Shown here: piece after piece, positions 1-8,930 of the stretch
Numbering within the stretch: position 1 is the stretch's first letter
Layout: every line of letters begins with the position of its first letter
Origin: Bacillota bacterium
Lineage (GTDB): Bacteria > Bacillota > Bacilli > Paenibacillales > Paenibacillaceae
Direction of reading: 5' to 3'
Length of the DNA stretch: 64,000 bases
NCBI GenBank assembly: GCA_023433615.1
Contig: JAEZCJ010000090.1
Location: 12,556-76,555, forward strand
The notes under the pieces: model-generated
What the model was told of the DNA's origin: nothing
The model's database searches: none
Seen by the model: the letters and a program-made list of their open reading frames with translations, nothing else
Program-made: the position numbers and the translations under genes

Positions 1-1863
1 CCAGCGCTTCACGATCGGAATCTTCTTCCAGATCTGCTTCAAGCGAGGCATGACATAGTAGTCCAGCCCGAATGTGCTGCCCGATCCGCCGATGAGCGCG
101 ATGCCTGCACCCAAGTACCAGAGCATATCCTGCGGTGCCATGCCTGATACCCATACCATGGCGCCCATCGCGACGGTCGCGACGGCTGCCGGAGCAGAGA
201 ACAGGCCCAGGATGAGCAATGCTCCGAAGAGGAGCTCCGCGAGCACCATCGAAGTCTGGAACACGTAAGCGAGCGCGTTGAAGCTGCCGTCCGCGCCGTA
301 GAACATGAGGTCCATCGACCAGTCGACCATGCTCTTCATGAAGTCCGGCACCGGCAAGGCCTTCACGGCTTCTGCGGTGTAAGCCGATGCTGCCGCCACT
401 GCGTCTGCCGCTGCTCCGGCTGCCTCGCCCGCGCCTTCCGCCGCTACGGATGCGCCGGTCGTGCCGTCTGCGGCTTTAGCAGGAATGAGGAAGATGTGAC
501 CGGGATCGTCGAGGATTTTGCCCATCTTATCCCAGCCTTGCTTGAACCACATCCAGCCTGCGAAGATGCGGAGCGGGACGAGCCAGAAGTTCGGCGACCG
601 CTTGGCGAGATGTCCGCCGAGGAAGCTGCGGTTGTTCTTCACGTGGAAGAATTCATGCAAGAGATAGGAGTAGACCTTGTTGAAGCCGCACACTTGGAAC
701 AGGTAGACCATGTTGATGAGATGCTTCACGGCCATGGCCGGCAGGCCGCTCATCTTGAACATCTTGCCCGGGACGCCGACGTTGGCGACGCCGTACCGGC
801 TGCCGATGCAGACCATCGTGCCGTGGAACGTCGGCTTGTACGCCTTCTTCGGCTTATTGCGAATATCCGCCGCGATGTTGTGGGCGATGACCGGCGCGGC
901 CAATTCGGCGTTCTCGACCATCTGCGGCACGGGATTCGACTGGCCTTCCGGAATGTAGAAAATGTTATCGCCGACGACATACACTTCATTGTGCGAAGGG
1001 ACCTGAAGCTTGTCGTTCGTCAGGATCCGCTTGCGGCCCTTCTGCTCGACATCGACGCTGCCCGCGATCTCGGAGCCTTCCACGCCGGCCGTCCATACGA
1101 CGGTGCGGGAGAGGATTTCTTGCTCGCCGAGCTGTACGCCGTTCTCGCTTACGCCCGTTATTTTCGAGCCGGTAATGATGTTGACGTTCAACTTCTTCAG
1201 CCGCTTCTCGGCCTTGCGGATCAGAGGCTCCGGCAGGATCGGCAGAATCTTGTCGACCATGTCGACGACATGGAGCTTCACCTCGGACGGATCGACGACG
1301 AATTCCTTGCACAGCTCCTGCGTGAACTCTGCAAGCTCGCCGATCATCTCGACGCCGGTGAAGCCGGCGCCGACGACGACGAAGGTGAGCATCTCCTGGC
1401 GAGCCTGCTTGTTGCGTTCCAAGACCGCCTGGCGGAACATGCCGAGAATCTGTTCTTTCAGCTTCACGGCATCCTCGTAGGACCAGAGGCTGAACGCGTG
1501 CCGATCGGCGCCGGGTATACCGAAGAAGGTGGGCTTGCTGCCTGTGCCGATGACCAGATAATCGTAGGCGTAGGACGCTTTCTCCGAGAGGAGCTTACGC
1601 GCCTCGAAGTCGATCTTCTGAATGTCGTCGAGCACGACGTCCACGTTCTTGAAGCCGAGGAATACCTTCTTGAGGTCGACCCGGATCGAGTCTTCCTCGA
1701 CCCGGTTCGCCGCTACCTCGTGAAGCTCGGTCAACAGAGTATGATAAGGCTTGCGGTCGATCAGCGTTATTCGCACGTCATGCTGCTTGCGGAGCTGCTT
1801 GCCAAGCTTCTTCGCCGTGAGCACGCCGCCGTAGCCGCCGCCTAGTACTAAGATGTTCTTCAT
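1..1863 (-). CDS. Type II NADH dehydrogenase with C-terminal DoxX-like membrane domain (3' end beyond window)
   Basis: Single-polypeptide NADH:quinone oxidoreductase of the membrane face. The start ATG lies at 1863 and 621 codons are open to the left edge, so the stop is outside. An FAD Rossmann motif GGGYGG is at residues 8-13 and a second dinucleotide fold (VVVGAGFTG) at 162-170, as in Ndh. After the usual ~400-residue core there is an extra hydrophobic region (about residue 440 onward) with the LRIFAGWMWFKQGW type of DoxX helix and further membrane spans. Ordinary Ndh lacks such a tail; the extracellular-electron-transfer Ndh2 of Listeria has a C-terminal membrane extension. It follows the FMN-binding lipoprotein gene by 47 nt on the same strand, so the two are probably one operon. 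The NADH dehydrogenase call is firm; the electron-transfer role is inference. Confidence 0.9.
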   Translation of the reverse strand, partial: MKNILVLGGGYGGVLTAKKLGKQLRKQHDVRITLIDRKPYHTLLTELHEVAANRVEEDSIRVDLKKVFLGFKNVDVVLDDIQKIDFEARKLLSEKASYAYDYLVIGTGSKPTFFGIPGADRHAFSLWSYEDAVKLKEQILGMFRQAVLERNKQARQEMLTFVVVGAGFTGVEMIGELAEFTQELCKEFVVDPSEVKLHVVDMVDKILPILPEPLIRKAEKRLKKLNVNIITGSKITGVSENGVQLGEQEILSRTVVWTAGVEGSEIAGSVDVEQKGRKRILTNDKLQVPSHNEVYVVGDNIFYIPEGQSNPVPQMVENAELAAPVIAHNIAADIRNKPKKAYKPTFHGTMVCIGSRYGVANVGVPGKMFKMSGLPAMAVKHLINMVYLFQVCGFNKVYSYLLHEFFHVKNNRSFLGGHLAKRSPNFWLVPLRIFAGWMWFKQGWDKMGKILDDPGHIFLIPAKAADGTTGASVAAEGAGEAAGAAADAVAAASAYTAEAVKALPVPDFMKSMVDWSMDLMFYGADGSFNALAYVFQTSMVLAELLFGALLILGLFSAPAAVATVAMGAMVWVSGMAPQDMLWYLGAGIALIGGSGSTFGLDYYVMPRLKQIWKKIPIVKRW

Positions 1864-1910
1864 GCGAATGCACCTCGCGATTGTTGGAATGGTGTAGGGA
1901 GGACGCTAGC

Positions 1911-2843
1911 TTACTTCGCTTGAGCCAGCGCTTGCCCAGCCAGTTCGACGAAGCCGTTGACATGGATCGATACGCCGCTGATGGCGTCCGTCTTGCCGTC
2001 TTCCGCGTTGAACGGAATGGCAGCCGGATCTTGCTTCTCCAGCAGGAATTGCTCAGCCTTCGCGGCTTGCTCATGCCACTCGGCCTGCGCGCCGCCATTG
2101 GCCTTCATGCCGTATTCGCCGTCCTTGGAGCGCGTGACCTTGTCGGTGCCGCCGTCCTTATGGACGCCGTTCCAGGAAGCGGCCACGATGTTGCCGTTCA
2201 TGACGGTGACGTGGACGGTTTCCTTCCAGCCGGACTTCGCATCGAATTCGGCTGCTTCCGAGTGGTAGCTCCCGTCTTTGTACGGACCAGCCTCTACAGG
2301 GCCTGCCGCCAGCGCTTCGTTGACGAGCGCTACGAATTCGCCTGCGCCGATCGATACGCCGGAGACCGCGTCGGTCTTGCCTTCCGCATCCAGCGTAATG
2401 GCGTCGGTCGCTTGCTGCTCGAGCAGGAACTGCTCCAGCTTGGCTGCTTGCTCATGCCATTCGGCTTGCGCGTTGCCCTTGGCTTTCATGCCGTATTTGC
2501 CTTCCTCGGAGAGCGTCTTCTTGTCGAGCCCGCCATCCTTATGCAGGGCATTCCAGTTCACGCCCGTAATGGCGCCGCCCTCGACTTTGAGCGCGAGAAT
2601 TTCTTTGTAGCCGGATTTCTCGGCGTAGTCGCCTTCTGCGTAGTACACGCCGTCTGCCCATTTGGCTTCGTCTGCCGGTTCTTCGGCCGGCGCGTCGGTG
2701 CCGGCACTGTTGCTGCTTGCGGCAGGCGTCTCGACTGCCGGCGCGTTGGCAGCGGGTTCATTGTCTTTACTGCCGCCTCCGCATGCAGTCATCAGACCGA
2801 GCAGCAGGGTCAACGACAAGAGAATGGAAGCTGTTTTTTTCAT
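1911..2843 (-). CDS. Secreted FMN-binding lipoprotein with two flavinylation-type repeats (PplA-like)
   Basis: 310-residue lipoprotein. The signal peptide ends in the lipobox LMTAC with Cys21 as the lipidation site, followed by a Ser/Ala/Pro-rich linker to about residue 60. Two ~110-residue FMN-binding-type repeats follow (about 62-180 and 187-305). Each ends in a motif like the ApbE/FmnB flavinylation site, TDAVSGVS at 157-164 and TDAISGVS at 285-292, with Ser where FMN would attach; the usual small residue before it is Val here. The start was chosen for its GGGGAGGA site 8-13 nt upstream; an upstream in-frame ATG would destroy the signal peptide. It lies 5' of the Ndh2-like gene in the same orientation. 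In Listeria such a protein (PplA) passes electrons to extracellular acceptors. No flavin transferase gene is in the window. Confidence 0.82.
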   Translation of the reverse strand: MKKTASILLSLTLLLGLMTACGGGSKDNEPAANAPAVETPAASSNSAGTDAPAEEPADEAKWADGVYYAEGDYAEKSGYKEILALKVEGGAITGVNWNALHKDGGLDKKTLSEEGKYGMKAKGNAQAEWHEQAAKLEQFLLEQQATDAITLDAEGKTDAVSGVSIGAGEFVALVNEALAAGPVEAGPYKDGSYHSEAAEFDAKSGWKETVHVTVMNGNIVAASWNGVHKDGGTDKVTRSKDGEYGMKANGGAQAEWHEQAAKAEQFLLEKQDPAAIPFNAEDGKTDAISGVSIHVNGFVELAGQALAQAK

Positions 2844-3665
2844 AAGAAAGATCCTCCCCGGGACATTGTGTGCTGGCGTCATCGTGAATTTGTGAATCCA
2901 TTCACAATAGCGTCGTTGCCTCATTCTAGCATGGAACATGGCGGGCTTCCGGTGATAAAAATCACGAAATTTGGCGTATTTTTGCATGGAAGGGTGATTG
3001 CCGGCTCGATTCGTGGCGGTGACGCGTATGGAGGTGAATGTAGAAAACTACCGCTATTTTCCCTAGAATCGCGAAAACCGGTTGCTTAGCTGTATTTCCT
3101 ACCACTAATTTCGGGGGAATCTCGAAAACTGTCGTGTTTCGTTGGAATAGTGGCATTATTTTGCACTAATTCTGTCATGGGGCTAACGGGCCAATAAATA
3201 GTTGTAGGATTTCCCACTTTTCGTCCTGGGAGAGGGGGGATGACAATTATGGGTGAACTCCATCTTGGAGAACGCCAGAACACCATTGCTTAACCGCAAC
3301 TCCAGCAGCCCCGGCCGTTCAGCTGCGTCTGCATCTCGGCGGCGCCATAGCGGTACATTTGCGACAGCATAGTAGCGGTACCACTGCAGCACCACGGCGG
3401 TCACCTTGGCAGCATTATAGTCGGCAGTAGCCCAGTACCTCTACATCGGCCCCCGCCGCTCAGGAGCTCCAGCACTTCGAGCACTTATGCTGCTCAGGAG
3501 TGCCGACAGCTCGAGCCCCCGCCGCTCAGGAGCTCCAGCACTTCGAGCACTTATGCTGCTCAGGAGCTCCAACACCTCGAGCCCCCGCCGCACTGCAGCT
3601 TCGGTACCAAAGCGCTTCTAGCACCGTCAGCCACTCATTGTGCGTTCGCGATTCCCGTGCCTCAT
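2844..3665. other. Intergenic region with degenerate repeats
   Basis: About 820 bp without a convincing gene. The right part holds the 66-bp tandem repeat listed separately. The stretch near 3060-3170 contains two degenerate units about 50 bp apart that begin GAATCGCGAAAAC and GAATCTCGAAAAC. Short open frames exist here but none has a plausible ribosome site or a recognisable product. Confidence 0.5.
3449..3590. repeat. 66-bp tandem repeat, two full units plus a partial third
   Basis: Units start at 3449, 3515 and 3581, each with GCCCCCGCCGC, an exact 66-bp period. Units 1 and 2 differ only within about the last 14 bases. Each unit is itself made of two ~33-bp halves that share GCTCAGGAGCTCCA and a CTCGAG-like block. 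The period is a multiple of three, but stop codons before it and the lack of a start make translation unlikely. Confidence 0.8.
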
Positions 3666-4601
3666 TCAGACGATGCCGCGGATCTCGTCAAGGGACGAGA
3701 TTCCCTCGCTGTCCATAAGCGCGGCAAGCTGGTCGGCTAAGACCGCTCCCGCCCGAAGGTTCATGAAGTTCGCCGTGCCGACCTGCACCGCGGAGGCGCC
3801 TGCCATGATGAACTCGAGAATGTCCTCGGCGGCAGCGATGCCGCCCATTCCGACTATCGGAAGCTGCACGGCCTTAGCGGCCTGATGGACGAGCCGCAGC
3901 GCGATCGGCTTGATGGCGGGACCGGACAGGCCGGCGTACAGGTTATCGAACACGCTGCGGCGACGCCGGATATCGATCTTCATGGCCGGGATCGTATTGA
4001 TCAGCGAGATGGCGTCCGCGCCTTCCGCCTCGCACATGCGTGCCATCTCCGCAATGTCGCGCGCAATCGGCGAAAGCTTGACCGCAAGCGGCATTCCGGC
4101 CGCTGCCCGGCGCACGGCTCGCACGATGTCCCGGGCAATGTCGGTATCCACGCCGAATTGGATGCCGCCGGCACGAACATTCGGGCAGCTGATGTTCAGC
4201 TCGAGCATGTCGATTCCGCGCCTTCCCTCGCGGGTCCGCCGCCGGGACGCGTCGATCAAACGCTCGGCGCCCTCCGCGTAATCCTGGAGGCAGCTTCCCC
4301 CAAGATTGACGATTGCAGCCGTATCCCACGCGGTCATCGTATCGAGCTCGCTTGCCAGGAAAGCATCGACGCCGGGATTCTCCAAGCCGACGCTGTTCAA
4401 TAATCCGGAAGGCGTCTCCCAGATGCGCGTCCCCTTATTGCCCGTTCGCGGGTGCAGCGTGAGCCCCTTCGACACGATGCCGCCGAGCTTATTCAGATCG
4501 TAATAAGCGGCGTACTCCTTGCCGAAGCCAAAGGTGCCGGAAGCCATCATGATCGGATTGCGCATCCGGACGCCGGCCAGGTTACAAGCAATCGAGGGCA
4601 T
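3666..4601 (-). CDS. pyrD: Dihydroorotate dehydrogenase B, catalytic subunit
   Basis: 311-residue class 1B dihydroorotate dehydrogenase: oxidises dihydroorotate to orotate in pyrimidine synthesis using FMN, passing electrons to NAD through PyrK. Visible are the N-terminal NPIMMASGTFG segment, LELNISCPNV with the class-1 catalytic cysteine Cys139, the FMN/substrate lysine in PLAVKLSP (Lys175), and the C-terminal phosphate-binding glycines in GMGGI and GASAVQVGT. The first ATG after the upstream reading of PyrK was taken as start; it overlaps the end of pyrK by 20 nt, typical for this pair. Other pyr genes are not adjacent, so pyrKD is a separate unit here. Family length and motifs fit well. 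Confidence 0.95.
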   Translation of the reverse strand: MPSIACNLAGVRMRNPIMMASGTFGFGKEYAAYYDLNKLGGIVSKGLTLHPRTGNKGTRIWETPSGLLNSVGLENPGVDAFLASELDTMTAWDTAAIVNLGGSCLQDYAEGAERLIDASRRRTREGRRGIDMLELNISCPNVRAGGIQFGVDTDIARDIVRAVRRAAAGMPLAVKLSPIARDIAEMARMCEAEGADAISLINTIPAMKIDIRRRRSVFDNLYAGLSGPAIKPIALRLVHQAAKAVQLPIVGMGGIAAAEDILEFIMAGASAVQVGTANFMNLRAGAVLADQLAALMDSEGISSLDEIRGIV

Positions 4602-5298
4602 CCCAGTCCACCTCCTTCGCTTCGAACACGGGGCCGTCCTTGCAGGCTTGCCGGTTCGCGCCGCCTGAAGGTGCGGGCAACGAACAGGCATAGCAAGCGC
4701 CGATGCCGCAAGCCATGCGGCGCTCGATCGAGACGAACAGCCGCGCAGGCGAATTCGCCAGCCGATCGCGCAGCGCGCGGAGCATCGGTGCCGGCCCGCA
4801 TGCCAGCACCGCATCGTACGCTTCCGGGTCGATGCGATCGACGATCGTGCCGCCGATGGTGACGACGCAGCGTGCGGCCAGTGACTCGAAGCTGTCGACG
4901 CACATCGGCTGCGCCGAGAAGCCGAGGTAAGCGTGGGCACCCGGCAGCTGCCTTGCTGCATACAGCAACGGCGCGATGCCCATGCCGCCGCCTGCCAGCG
5001 CGATGCGCCCCTTGATCTTCGGGAATCCGTTGCCGAACGGACCGTCAAGGTGCAGCTCATCGCCTGGCCGAAGCGATGCAAGCAGCCGCGTACCTTCGCC
5101 GTGTACCCGATAGAGATAAGCAACACGGCCGTCCTCGATGTCATGGATACTGATCGGCCTGGGCAATACCGGGTAATCCCGCCATGCGCGGAGCATGTAG
5201 AATTGTCCCATTCGTCCTATGTCTTCTCCGCTGTGCAGCTTTGCGGTCAATCTGTAGACATTCTCCGCGACTCGGCAATTCGTAAGGACTTGAGCCAT
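4582..5298 (-). CDS. pyrK: Dihydroorotate dehydrogenase B, electron transfer subunit
   Basis: 238-residue FAD and 2Fe-2S subunit that links PyrD to NAD. The FAD-binding RPIS motif is at 47-50, a GGGMGIAP nucleotide loop at 103-110, and the iron-sulphur cysteines lie in CGIGACYACSLP plus a later Cys, giving the C-x4-C-x2-C-xn-C pattern of the family near the C terminus. The start at 5298 was chosen because GGAGGGGA precedes it closely; a longer frame starting 10 codons upstream lacks such a site. It is translated just before pyrD, with overlapping ends, which suggests translational coupling. Confidence 0.94.
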   Translation of the reverse strand: MAQVLTNCRVAENVYRLTAKLHSGEDIGRMGQFYMLRAWRDYPVLPRPISIHDIEDGRVAYLYRVHGEGTRLLASLRPGDELHLDGPFGNGFPKIKGRIALAGGGMGIAPLLYAARQLPGAHAYLGFSAQPMCVDSFESLAARCVVTIGGTIVDRIDPEAYDAVLACGPAPMLRALRDRLANSPARLFVSIERRMACGIGACYACSLPAPSGGANRQACKDGPVFEAKEVDWDALDCL

Positions 5299-5466
5299 TG
5301 ATTTTCCCCTCCATTCCGCGATCCGCAATCTGCGCTAATCTCGCCATAAGATAGCACAGCCGAATCGATCGTCCTGTGACTATTATCATTTAGCAGGGAG
5401 CGCAGCCTTGATAAGCTTGCGGTATCAGTAGAAGAGACAGAAACGAACGATGGAGGAGTGGAGACG

Positions 5467-6042
5467 ATGAGAACACTAGTGATTGTGGTGCATCCGGAGC
5501 TTGCCGGGAAGTCGCGCATTCATCGCAGATTGACGGAGGAGCTGAAGCGGCAAGGCGAGGTTACGGTGCGCGATCTATACGCCGCTTATCCGGATGAGAG
5601 GATCGACGTCGAGCGGGAGCAAGAGCTGGTGATGGCGCATGACCGCCTCGTGCTGCAGTTCCCGTTCTGGTGGTACAGCGCGCCTCATCTGCTGAAAAAA
5701 TGGATGGACGAAGTGCTCACGTTCGGCTGGGCTTACGGACCGGACGGCGATAAGCTGCATGGCAAAGAGCTAGGGCTGGCGATCTCGACAGGGAGCGCTG
5801 CGGAGGCCTACGGACCTGATGGTTACAATGGATACAGCATGGCGGAGATGACGCGCCCGTACGAGGTGGGCAGCAATCTGATCGGGATGCGGTTCATGCC
5901 GATGTTCGTCATACACGGCGCAATGACGATCGGCGACGAGGAGCTAGACCGCATGGCCGCGACGTATGCGCAATACGTGATCGAGCCGATCTCGAATGCC
6001 GTTCGGCAGGATGACCCGCTGGAGGTTCTGCAGAACAATTAA
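5467..6042 (+). CDS. NAD(P)H-dependent oxidoreductase, flavodoxin-fold (KefF/YwrO/MdaB-like)
   Basis: 191-residue flavoprotein of the flavodoxin-2 family, which reduces quinones and related electrophiles with NAD(P)H. The N-terminal strand followed by [14 protein letters not shown] matches the FMN phosphate loop, and [18 protein letters not shown] is the characteristic family motif, followed by FGWAYG. The ATG at 5467 is preceded by GGAGGAG at 10-nt spacing; a GTG three codons earlier overlaps that site and is less likely. It sits 13 nt before ribBA; a flavin enzyme next to a flavin synthesis gene is suggestive but the substrate is unknown. Confidence 0.85.
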   Translation: MRTLVIVVHPELAGKSRIHRRLTEELKRQGEVTVRDLYAAYPDERIDVEREQELVMAHDRLVLQFPFWWYSAPHLLKKWMDEVLTFGWAYGPDGDKLHGKELGLAISTGSAAEAYGPDGYNGYSMAEMTRPYEVGSNLIGMRFMPMFVIHGAMTIGDEELDRMAATYAQYVIEPISNAVRQDDPLEVLQNN

Positions 6043-6055
6043 GGAGCTGATTCCG

Positions 6056-7306
6056 ATGACGTATGATGCCATTCGATTGGATTCCATAGAGGATGCGCTG
6101 CTTGATCTGAAGCAAGGCAAAGTCATAATCGTAGTGGATGACGAGGATCGGGAGAACGAAGGGGATTTCGTCGCGCTGGCGGAGCTTGCGACGCCGGAGA
6201 CGATCAACTTCATGATTGGGGAGGGACGCGGGTTGGTCTGCGCGCCGATCGGACAGGATCGGGCAGAGGCGCTGGGGCTTCGCCAGATGGCGCATCATAA
6301 CAGCGATGCGCATGGCACGGCATTCACCGTATCGGTCGATCATCGCAGCACGACGACCGGGATCTCTGCCGGTGACCGTTCCAGGACGGTCATGGCGCTG
6401 TGCGATCCGGCGGCGAAGGCAGAGCAATTCCGCCGTCCGGGGCATATTTTCCCGCTAACGGCTAAGCCAGGCGGCGTGCTGGAGCGTCCCGGCCATACCG
6501 AAGCGGCCGTCGATCTTGCGAAGCTGTGCGGCGCGGTGCCTGCCGGCGTGATCTGCGAGATTATCAACCGGGACGGCACGATGGCACGCTTGCCGCAGCT
6601 GGCCGCGATTGCGCAGGTGCACGGCCTGAAGTTGATCAGCATTCGGGATCTGATCCGTTATCGGAAGCGCCATGACAAGCTCGTGAAGCGAGAAGCGGTC
6701 ATCAAGCTGCCGACGGATTACGGCGACTTCACGATGGTCGGTTATAGCAGCGAGGTAGACGGCAAGGAGCATCTTGCGCTCGTGAAAGGCAAGATCGACG
6801 GTTCTTCCCCTGTGCTGGTACGGATCCATTCCGAATGCCTGACAGGCGACGTCTTCCACTCCAGACGCTGCGACTGCGGGGAGCAGCTGGAAGCGGCGAT
6901 GCGCCAGCTCGAGCTTGCCGGCTCCGGCATTCTGCTCTACTTGCGCCAAGAGGGCCGGGGCATCGGTCTCTTGAACAAGCTGCGCGCATACGCGCTTCAA
7001 GAGCAGGGGCTCGATACGGTGGAGGCGAATGCGGTATTGGGATTCGGCGCGGACGAACGCGATTACGCTGTCGCGGCACAGATGCTGCGGGATCTCGGCG
7101 TGAGCGAGGTGCGGCTCATGACGAACAATCCGGCAAAAATAATGGCGTTGACCGAGCATGGCATTCAATTGACGGAACGCGTGCCGCATCAAATTCCGGC
7201 GAACGAGAGCAATCGCGGCTACCTGGAGACGAAACGGCATAAGATGGGCCACCTGCTCGCGGCTCCGAGCTTGGGCGCGCAGCCGATCTGGACGATGGGT
7301 GATTGA
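6056..7306 (+). CDS. ribBA: Bifunctional 3,4-dihydroxy-2-butanone-4-phosphate synthase / GTP cyclohydrolase II
   Basis: 416 residues. The N-terminal half is RibB, which makes the four-carbon precursor from ribulose 5-phosphate; it shows the acidic active-site loop [10 protein letters not shown] and the HTEAAVDL segment. The C-terminal half is RibA, which opens GTP; it shows [17 protein letters not shown] with the zinc cysteines and the [11 protein letters not shown] motif. Both halves look intact. The ribosome site AAGGAG overlaps the stop codon of the preceding reductase gene. The rest of the riboflavin pathway (ribD, ribE, ribH) is not here and there is no FMN riboswitch visible upstream, so this is a stand-alone copy. 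Confidence 0.96.
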   Translation: MTYDAIRLDSIEDALLDLKQGKVIIVVDDEDRENEGDFVALAELATPETINFMIGEGRGLVCAPIGQDRAEALGLRQMAHHNSDAHGTAFTVSVDHRSTTTGISAGDRSRTVMALCDPAAKAEQFRRPGHIFPLTAKPGGVLERPGHTEAAVDLAKLCGAVPAGVICEIINRDGTMARLPQLAAIAQVHGLKLISIRDLIRYRKRHDKLVKREAVIKLPTDYGDFTMVGYSSEVDGKEHLALVKGKIDGSSPVLVRIHSECLTGDVFHSRRCDCGEQLEAAMRQLELAGSGILLYLRQEGRGIGLLNKLRAYALQEQGLDTVEANAVLGFGADERDYAVAAQMLRDLGVSEVRLMTNNPAKIMALTEHGIQLTERVPHQIPANESNRGYLETKRHKMGHLLAAPSLGAQPIWTMGD

Positions 7307-7307
7307 G

Positions 7308-8378
7308 ATGGCAGCCTCCCGTAGTCCGGAATACGGGCAGGGCGAGGCTTGGATGCTCAATCTTCGCTATGCCCTGATCGTGTCCGTCGTCATTGCAGCA
7401 GGCATCGAGCCGCTGATTAACCGTTTCGACGAGCTTAAGACCGTCTATCTTTGGATATATACGTTCCACATGCCTTTGTTCGCCTTCGTGACGGGCTACC
7501 ATGCACGGCATAATCTGCAAGGCAAGGCTGGAGCCAAGGCGCTGCTCGGCATTGCCTTGCAGTATTTTATTTTCCAGAGCCTGTACTCGGTGCTCGACGC
7601 GTCGCTGTTTCACGTTGCCGATGAAGGACGTTCCTTCTTCATGCCGTATCTCATGCTCTGGTTCCTGACCGCGCACCTCGGCTGGCGGCTCTTGATGAAG
7701 CTGCTCGAAGCGCTAAGATTGCCGCATCCCTTGCTGGTTTCGCTGGCAATCGGCATCGTTGCAGGCTATTGGGGCGCAGACGGCGACTTGCTCGGTCTGT
7801 CGCGCATGCTCGTATTCTTCCCGTTCTTCGCTGCTGGATACCGATTCCGCCCAGATCGGCTGCTATCGCTCTATGCATCCCGGCTGCGCTTCTTGTTGCG
7901 GTTGCTGCCGATCGCGCTATTGGCGGCAATTCCGTTTACGCCCTGGCAGGATGCCGTCGGCTGGCTATACGGCAGATTCACGTATACGGAGCTGCACGCC
8001 TGGGGATGGGAAGCGCCGTTGACGCGTGCCGGCGTATACGTGCTGCAATTCGCGGCGGGAGCAGGCATTCTGGCGCTGATCCCGCAGAGGAGCGTCGCTT
8101 GGACAGGGCTCGGCACGCGCACGCTGTACGTATTCTTGCTGCACGGCCTGTTCATCCGAACGGCCGTCTATCTCGATTTTTATTCATCGATTCAAAGCTT
8201 GGCCCAGGTGGGCCTGCTAATCCTTGGCCTGCTGGCGCTGGCTTGGCTGCTCGCTCAGCCGGCCGTCAAGCGATTGACGGGCTGGTTCGTCGAGGTGCCC
8301 GTCGATGCGTGGCTGCAGCGATGCGGACTGAACGGCGTGCGTACGGACCGGGTGAATTACCATTCGATGCGGAAGTGA
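7308..8378 (+). CDS. Acyltransferase family 3 membrane protein (fucose 4-O-acetylase-like)
   Basis: About 356-residue polytopic membrane protein. It shows the acyltransferase-3 signature of the OafA/COG3594 group: an early hydrophobic segment, then IYTFHMPLFAFVTGY with the conserved His in the first loop, about ten membrane spans, and a late FLLHGLFIR segment. Such proteins O-acetylate sugars or wall polymers; the substrate cannot be read from sequence. The start is uncertain: an in-frame GTG at 7299 overlaps the end of ribBA and the ATG at 7308 follows its stop; neither has a strong ribosome site. Close spacing suggests co-transcription with ribBA. Confidence 0.78.
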   Translation: MAASRSPEYGQGEAWMLNLRYALIVSVVIAAGIEPLINRFDELKTVYLWIYTFHMPLFAFVTGYHARHNLQGKAGAKALLGIALQYFIFQSLYSVLDASLFHVADEGRSFFMPYLMLWFLTAHLGWRLLMKLLEALRLPHPLLVSLAIGIVAGYWGADGDLLGLSRMLVFFPFFAAGYRFRPDRLLSLYASRLRFLLRLLPIALLAAIPFTPWQDAVGWLYGRFTYTELHAWGWEAPLTRAGVYVLQFAAGAGILALIPQRSVAWTGLGTRTLYVFLLHGLFIRTAVYLDFYSSIQSLAQVGLLILGLLALAWLLAQPAVKRLTGWFVEVPVDAWLQRCGLNGVRTDRVNYHSMRK

Positions 8379-8440
8379 ATGCACACCCTACGGACTTCTA
8401 GTGAAAAGTGTCCAAACGGTGATCGAATTTTGAACATTTA

Positions 8441-8471
8441 TTGAACAAATCCGACCATTCTGTGTTATACT
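8441..8471 (+). promoter_or_regulatory. Sigma-A type promoter with extended -10
   Basis: TTGAAC at 8441-8446 and TATACT at 8466-8471 with TG one base before the -10. The spacer is 19 bp, a little long, which the extended -10 can offset. It would drive the small membrane protein gene that starts about 45 bp downstream. Confidence 0.6.
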
Positions 8472-8514
8472 GAAGGCAATGAAGCCTTTACAACGGAGAA
8501 TGGAAGTGAGCGGC

Positions 8515-8784
8515 ATGTCGAATGGGAACAATACGGTCACGCGCAGCGAGCGGGAGATGAATCGGATGTTCGCGTTCATGAAAGGCGCAGCCTGGACGGC
8601 GCTTGTCGTCGGCGTGGCGATGTGCTTGTGGAACGTGAGACATTTTAGCGACGAGAACCTCGCCTTGATGGCCGGTATCGGTTTCATGGTCGGCAGCGTG
8701 TTCATCTACACGATCGGCACGGCCATGCACCTCGTCGAGAAACGTCGCAACGAGCAGCAGCCGAAGGATACGATTCTAGAGTAG
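8515..8784 (+). CDS. Small two-helix membrane protein (YiaAB-like)
   Basis: 89-residue protein with a polar N-terminal third and two membrane helices (about residues 24-43 and 51-73), ending in a charged Lys/Arg/Glu/Gln tail. The pattern of a GAAW-TAL first helix followed by LCLWN-like turn resembles the YiaA/YiaB two-helix family, but I base this only on layout. Two starts are possible: ATG 8515 with GGAAGTG upstream, or an in-frame GTG at 8506 with GGAG at 7-nt spacing. It has its own promoter and a terminator directly after it, so it is monocistronic. Function unknown. Confidence 0.7.
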   Translation: MSNGNNTVTRSEREMNRMFAFMKGAAWTALVVGVAMCLWNVRHFSDENLALMAGIGFMVGSVFIYTIGTAMHLVEKRRNEQQPKDTILE

Positions 8785-8800
8785 AGCTTGGAAATAAGAA

Positions 8801-8837
8801 TAGCGGCAATCGCCTGGAGGGCGGTTGCCGCTTATTT
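8801..8837 (+). terminator. Rho-independent-type hairpin
   Basis: The sequence AGCGGCAATCGCC and its near-perfect complement GGCGGTTGCCGCT flank a short GGAG-type loop and are followed by TTATTT. It lies 16 bp after the stop of the small membrane protein. Confidence 0.8.
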
Positions 8838-8930
8838 GCGTTCGGTTCGACCTTGAAGACCGCCCTCATAATTGCTCCCCGCAATGGTAATATTGTTATT
8901 CAAGCGGCACTCGGGGAAGGTGGGAGAGCG

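Noticed and set aside
496..1845. Long plus-strand open frame of 449 codons
   Set aside because: It lies opposite the NADH dehydrogenase gene, is very rich in Asp, Arg, Leu and His as antisense frames of GC-rich genes are, and matches no family.
1881..3089. Plus-strand open frame of 402 codons over the FMN lipoprotein gene
   Set aside because: Antisense shadow of the lipoprotein; no ribosome site, no recognisable domain.
3449..3590. CRISPR array
   Set aside because: The repeats are tandem without unique spacers and no cas genes are present in the window.
3500..3718. Short frame reading through the 66-bp tandem repeat
   Set aside because: The repeat period is a multiple of three, so the frame stays open by chance; no ribosome site and it runs into the 3' end of pyrD.
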